Shown here: positions 58,946 through 64,000 of the stretch, in pieces
How the letters are laid out: each line of letters begins with the position of its first letter
Position numbering within the stretch: position 1 is the first letter of the stretch
DNA from: Gossypium raimondii
Lineage: Eukaryota > Streptophyta > Magnoliopsida > Malvales > Malvaceae
Reading direction: 5' to 3'
NCBI RefSeq assembly: GCF_025698545.1
Contig: NC_068570.1
Location: 2,666,001 to 2,730,000, forward strand
Length of the DNA stretch: 64,000 nucleotides
Position numbers and translations under genes: made by a program
The notes under the pieces: model-generated
Told to the model about the DNA's origin: nothing
The model's database searches: none
What the model saw: only the letters and a program-made list of their open reading frames with translations

Positions 58946-59259
58946 TAGAGGTGCTCATGGTAGGGCCAGTTTGGGGCCCGAAAAATTCGACCAGTGTCTT
59001 AGGCAAGGCCCACCAATTCGCTTTTAAATAAACACTAAAAAAATAAAAAAAGTATTTTAAAAATAAAAAATAAAAAAATAAATATATTTATTATATTCGG
59101 GCAGTAGGCCAAAAAGTGTTACTGAGACCCTACCGCTTTCTAAACAGCCTCATTTTTTGCCCAAACCCATATTTCGGGCCTATATTTTTACCCAAACCCT
59201 CCCATATTTCGAGCGAGCCGTCAGGCTGGGCCGGGCCACCCGGCCCATTAGCACCTCTA
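58946..59259. mobile_element. hAT MITE upstream of UFC1 (8-bp TSD CTAACGAG)
   Basis: The 314-bp element has termini TAGAGGTGCTCATGG and CATTAGCACCTCTA. The perfect 8-bp duplication CTAACGAG lies at 58938-58945 and 59260-59267. The ends are G+C-rich (GGGCCGGGCCACCCGGCCC) and the middle is A/T-only. It ends 216 bp before the UFC1 start codon, so it sits in or just upstream of the core promoter. Confidence 0.9.
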
Positions 59260-59475
59260 CTAACGAGGAAGTTTAACCTATTTTATTTTTGCATGTTAAA
59301 GAATGAATTTCCAATTATAACCTCATCGAGTCGGTATAATAACATACGAGAAAATAATGGAACTTTTTTAACGGATACTTTCAAACTGAAACAGGCGCTG
59401 GTGCTTCAATTTTTTCATCTTCAATCAAGAATAAAATCTAGGGTTAGGGTTAGCTAAAGAGGGTAAACCCGGAAA

Positions 59476-61292
59476 ATGGAAGGCTGGGACCCGAATACGA
59501 AGTCGACGCTGACCCAGATCCCGCTATTGACGACGAAGGCGGGCCCCAGAGACGGAGCGGCATGGACTCAGAGGCTTAAAGAGGAATACAGAGCTCTAAT
59601 AGCCTACACCCAGATGAACAAGTCCAACGATAACGATTGGTTCCGTATATCGGCAGCCAATCCCGAAGGTACCCGTTGGACAGGCAAGTGTTGGTACGTC
59701 CATAATCTCCTTAAGTACGAGTTTGATCTCCAGTTTGATATCCCCGTTACTTATCCCGCCACTGCTCCCGAGCTTGAGTTGCCCGAACTCGATGGCAAGA
59801 CTCAGAAGGTGAAATTTTTAATTTTTTTTGCTTCTTTGTTATTTGTTTTGATGTGATTATTAATTGTTGGTTGTTTTTTTTATGGCAGATGTATAGAGGA
59901 GGGAAGATTTGTTTGACCGTACATTTCAAGCCACTTTGGGCAAAAAATTGGTATGTTGAATTTTAGGGGTTTTTTTGGGTTTTAATTCGTTGAATTTTAT
60001 GTTTTCATGATTATATTAGGAAATAGAAGAATTGAACTTGTTATCTCATGTGTTTGTAGTGTGTAATTGCTAATATAACTAATGGGTGTTGATTGGAATT
60101 GGCATCCAAAATCTAAATTGGGGGCATAATATAACCTTTGATCAAGTAGAGGGGGATTACATATTGGCTGTGTTCATAATCATTGTTGGAAAATTCCATG
60201 TTAAAGTGCACCAATTGTCCGTTTGTCCATGTAAAGTATCCCCTATTTCGAGTTCGTAGTTGAACAGATTATTTTGTATGTTCAATGATTGTCCAATACA
60301 AGCAAATAATCTTCAGTGTTGTGTTCTTCGGTAAAAGAACCATGGAGGCTCTTATAGTAGAAGTTAGATTGCATTTTGCCCCTTCTACTCAAGAAATGGG
60401 CAAATTTGTCCTTGTACATTAGGTCAAAGAGCATATTGGTCTTTCTGTTAAAATTCCATCTATTTCTACTGTTAAAAATTGGTTACTTTACCTCAGCATA
60501 AGGCACAGGTGATATGTTACATGTCACTATCTGGTTATTTTGTCAGCCAAGTCAGTTTTAACAATATAAATGAATGAAATTTTTAACCGAAAGGACCTAT
60601 TTACTCTTTGATCTAACATATAGAGACTAATTTGCCCCTTTTGTTTAGTAGAGGGGGCAAAATGCAATCTGATTCCTAATACAGGGGCCTCCATGGTACT
60701 TTTACCTGTATTCTTCCTAAAGCTGTCATTAGCAGCAAAACTAGGTTCAGTCAGATTGAAAATTAGAGGAAATATAATCTGGAGTCAGATAAAGGAAGAT
60801 ATAGAGAGCAATTCTGAGCAAGTCAAATAGAGCAAAGAGCCGTAAAAAAATGAGATTTGAATGTGTTTGTATTATGCAGCATCGATGTTGGAAGGCTGCT
60901 TTTTCCAGTTTATCTAGTTTAAAGGGTCAGTATGTTTCATCATTATACTCCTTTAAATCATTAAGAGGTGGCTTGTATTGAACAAGTAATGGATGTTCAC
61001 GTATCTGGTTTCTTAATCTTTTGTTATCGGATCAACCGGGATTAAGCCATGTTTTGAAGGATAATCAGTGTTGTAACCCTTTTGCACTTATTCATATTGT
61101 TTATGCTGTAATCTTTGCTCAGTAGTTTCTTCTTTTCTGAATTTAATGATCTTGTTGTGCAGTCCTCGGTTCGGTATAGCGCATGCACTTTGTTTGGGAC
61201 TTGCTCCATGGCTTGCTGCAGAGATTCCCATTCTTGTGGATTCTGGTATGATCAAGCATAAGGATGATGCGACCACTTCGAATGAGTCTTAG
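59476..61292 (+). CDS. UFC1: UFM1-conjugating enzyme (E2-like)
   Basis: Exons 59476-59808, 59889-59950 and 61163-61292 have GT-AG introns and give 174 residues, the size of plant UFC1. The sequence runs [20 protein letters not shown], then [42 protein letters not shown], a [17 protein letters not shown] stretch and [17 protein letters not shown]. The Cys in KICLT (residue 119) is at the position of the catalytic cysteine that accepts UFM1 from UBA5. The C-terminal helix region is [20 protein letters not shown]. UFMylation works with UFL1 at the ER on ribosomes and ER-phagy. The second intron (1212 bp) holds a Mutator-type MITE. No damage to the gene is seen. Confidence 0.95.
60330..60706. mobile_element. 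Mutator-type MITE in UFC1 intron 2
   Basis: The 377-bp element has inverted ends GGTAAAAGAACCATGGAGGC and CCTCCATGGTACTTTTACC. The flanks TGTGTTCTTC (60320-60329) and TGTATTCTTC (60707-60716) match at 9 of 10 bases, which fits a Mutator-type 9-10 bp duplication. It is the best-preserved of at least four copies in the window (11827, 32343 and 50139 are the others). It has no ORF and does not touch the splice sites. Confidence 0.85.
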
Positions 61293-61380
61293 CATTTCTT
61301 TTGTTGAAACGTTTAAGGTGTACCTTGAGTTTCAAAAATAAATGCTTATACAATTTTACAGAGTTTTTTTTTTTTTTGTT

Positions 61381-61440
61381 AAAGTGTCAAATTATCTGTC
61401 AAACTTCTCAAAAGTGTCAAATTATCTGTCAAACTTCTTG
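61381..61440. repeat. 30-bp tandem duplication after UFC1
   Basis: The unit starting AAAGTGTCAAATTATCTGTC at 61381-61410 is repeated at 61411-61440 with two differences at its end. It lies about 90 bases after the UFC1 stop, probably in the 3' UTR. Confidence 0.93.
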
Positions 61441-61613
61441 ACTTTGTACTTTTAAATGCACATATGATCTGATTTTTTTTTTTGAATGCTTTTGTCAAAG
61501 ATTGCATGTGAAGTCATGTTCATGGTTTGTGTTTTAAGTCTTTTTTTCCCATTAAATGGTAAAAGTTAGGGTTAGTATATGATAGTCTTTAGGAGAGTTT
61601 TTTTTTTTAATTT

Positions 61614-62960
61614 CTCTAAGTGGATTTCCATTTTTTTGGAAGCAAAGGCTCTGCAGGACTAATGGGCTAAACAATGCGCAACACCATTGGTTGATGGATA
61701 GGCATAACAAAAATAAATATAAGCAAACCAATCATGTAAAATACAGTGCTCTTTAATGATTCGGCCATAAATAGATAAATCCAAACAATTGCTATTAAGT
61801 CTGTTAATAGTAACTAAACAGTTTAACTTAACAATGATGATACAGCGGAAGTCCGAAGTCTCGGGCCATCCCAAGGATTTCAACAATGGCCATTGCCTCA
61901 GTCGCCAAAGCATCAGAGGCACCCTTAACATTGCATGCGCAACTAGCACGCACCATACCTTCCGAATCACACGAATCACCACATCATAGGACATTGCACG
62001 CTCCCTAGCCCTCTAAGCCGTGTCAACATTGATCATAAGGTGTTCACCATGTGGAGCCTCCCGTCTCTCGATCTTCAATCTCCTAGGTACCAACGGCGTA
62101 CAAAGACGATAATGAACCTGAAGTCCTTATTGAGTGCTTGAGCACAAATGAAAGCATCCCGAGAAATCGTAGTATTTGCTTGCACAATCTCCAAGTTTCT
62201 TGCCTCCTATAACTATCAAAGAACCACCAAAAGGCTAGTAAGGGCATCCTTATCAAATTTCCTCATTGCAAACTCTAGTCAATTCACCCTGCAAAAAAGC
62301 AGCACTTAATAAGTTATCATCAATACCACTCAAAATCAATAACTTCATGACTCAACCTCCAACCGAATAATTTAATCTTAGGAAAGATCTTTAATTTCCA
62401 AAGTTACAAAAAACCTCTTTGAGGGCCAAACCTCATCGAGTTAAGAAAGAGCCAATTATAATCAAATCTTGTTGAATAAACATCTATAGAGGCATGTCCC
62501 CAGACCAAGAGTTCACCATGAGTATTATCGCACGAAAGAATAGCCAAATATGATCCTCATTCCATCTAGGCCTATCCTCTACTAATAGATTTGAGACCAT
62601 GGGATGAAGGGAAAGAATATCATTATGCACAAGATCCTTCCCATCAAGACCCTTCACTCCCCTCAAATCAAGTCCTAGCTTTGTTTTTGTTTCCAATGTG
62701 CTAAAAAAAGCCTAGACATAAATGAATCCAGTGTAGTCATAAATCCTTTTCCAAACAAGAAAAAAAAAAGGTTAATCAACTTATTTGCAAAGAAAGATGT
62801 CACTTGATGGAAAGTATTTGGTTGACAACACTCTAAAGCACAAGGTATCCTTTTGGTGCAAGAGCCACCAAATTTGCTTGCCGAAGAGTGCTATATTGAA
62901 AAGTAACATTTCGGTTGTCTCATAGTGCTCGAAGCCAACATAGCCCACACTTTATCCGTG
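61614..62960 (-). pseudogene. Degraded LINE 3' end (reverse transcriptase C-terminus and RNase H-like)
   Basis: Read on the minus strand, the order is that of a plant L1-type LINE. At about 62790-62940 the translation has FNIALFGKQIWWLLHQKDTL and then FRVLSTKYFPSSD, the familiar 'FNLALLAKQ.WRL...P.SL..RVLKAKYFP' block after the reverse transcriptase. At 62484-62696, RPRWNEDHIWLFF follows the usual 'W....I...F' linker. At 61659-62040, NVDTA and LVTINRLNSNCLDLS...NGVAHCLAH match the RNase H-like end (ESDCL.VIN.LN, ANGVAH.LA). Several frameshifts and stops make it a pseudogene. A T-run on the plus strand at 61597-61610 may be the poly(A) tail, putting the insertion 0.3 kb after UFC1. Confidence 0.75.
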
Positions 62961-64000
62961 CCACATTGAGCCTACCAATACCTGCAAATAACCTGAACAA
63001 TATCATTGGTGACACATTTAGGTAATAAGAAAGTACTCAATGTAAGAAGGAATAGCGCGGAGCCAGAAAATTTGAAATATGGGTCAAATTTTGAAAAATA
63101 AAAATATTTATAGAAGTCATATAAACTAAAGTACGTATTTCTTGATAAAACAATGTATAATATGGTTAGATATAAAACTATTACATAGCCTTTAGTAAGA
63201 AGTTGGAAATTTTCAATCCAATAGTCCCTCAATTTTTTTTGGTGAAAGTTGTGATTACGAGGTTAACAAGGTACCTTCTGCAAACATGCCATTCTTATAT
63301 TATTTCTATCATTTGGATGATAATTTGTAATCTCGCTCTGAAATTTAGATAAGCTGGAAGGTTTTAAAGGCTAAACTTAACTTTTTTAACCCTTTTTTTT
63401 ATATGGATTTGTATTTCTTCTACTTCACTAGTAGACTTTCATTTAAAATATTTTTCCATTCTTATTAAACATTTAGAAACAAATAAATATAAGCCTTAAA
63501 CACTAAAATTTTCACAAAATCAGCAAACAACTAGTAATTTTTTCACAAAAAGAAATCACGTAAATGCTTTTTAGTGTCATGGGTATGCAATAAGTCAATT
63601 TTCAAACACAAGATTCACGAAATCATACTAGTAATAACAATTTATAAATAAAAATACTAAATTTCTAGTCAATATTCAATAAACTTAAGATTATAAATAC
63701 AATCAATCTCAATTTCTTCAAAGGTTAAACTCAAAAACTTATTACCCAGTCAAGATGTTAACGAATCTCATACAAAACCAATATCCAAAATGGTTCAATT
63801 AATAAAAAATCTAAATCTTGCATAAAAATCTTAATCTACTAGAAGAAAAACCACCATCTTAATTTTCTAGATATTAATAATAAAGCTTGAAAAGAATAAA
63901 AGAGTTGTTACCAATTAGGAGGACTCACTTAAAAATATTGAAAAGAATAATTTTCAAATTTTTGTGGGATCAATTCACCCGTTATTATATATGTGTATAT
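62961..64000. other. Right edge of window, no gene seen
   Basis: This AT-rich sequence has no gene-like ORF longer than 86 codons. The minus-strand ORF at 62972-63232 is Phe/Tyr-rich and featureless. It may contain further upstream parts of the LINE in unrecognisable form. Confidence 0.4.

Overview
This window is plant nuclear DNA. It is strongly AT-rich, its genes have GT-AG introns, and most of the sequence is transposon-derived. The gene families and the retrotransposon LTR types (one starting TGTAACACCC, and a Gypsy LTR full of CACACGGGCGTGTG-like palindromes and ending GGGGTGTTACA) suggest a Malvaceae genome, most likely Gossypium (cotton). The species call is inference from remembered LTR style, not a database match.

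Six protein genes can be modelled. (1) 5797-10486 (+): a five-exon sucrose/H+ symporter of the SUT4/SUC4 type. (2) 15378-17083 (+): a two-exon MATE transporter of the DTX48-54 type. (3) 42971-44877 (+): a three-exon GT43 glycosyltransferase, IRX9-LIKE, for xylan backbone synthesis in the Golgi. (4) 45985-49521 (+) and (5) 50854-54330 (-): two intronless CC-NBS-LRR resistance-type genes, paralogous and convergent, with 1.3 kb between their stops. (6) 59476-61292 (+): a three-exon UFC1, the E2-like enzyme of the UFM1 pathway. IRX9L and UFC1 are housekeeping neighbours that now bracket the NLR pair and transposon debris.

Layout: 1-4582 is a three-layer nest (Harbinger-type MITE inside a solo LTR inside a Gypsy LTR). 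4583-5165 is an old hAT-type MITE, followed by SUT4. 10.9-14.3 kb holds Mutator-type MITEs, followed by the MATE gene. 17.1-42.8 kb is gene-poor. It holds two solo LTRs of one family in opposite orientations (18962-21672 and 38805-40392), one with a 1.2-kb hAT element inside; a hAT MITE with a perfect 8-bp duplication (28131-28727); and a 2.9-kb Harbinger-type element carrying unrecognised coding-like sequence (29068-31986). 54.7-59.3 kb holds a Gypsy gag-protease fragment and hAT MITEs, one ending 216 bp before the UFC1 ATG. 61.6-63.0 kb is the degraded 3' end of a LINE on the minus strand.

The six genes are functionally separate (sugar transport, efflux, cell wall, immunity, protein modification). 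They do not form a pathway or operon. I found no convincing undescribed system. The clearest structural signals are the nested transposons with intact target-site duplications, the Harbinger element with its unexplained cargo, and the convergent NLR pair.
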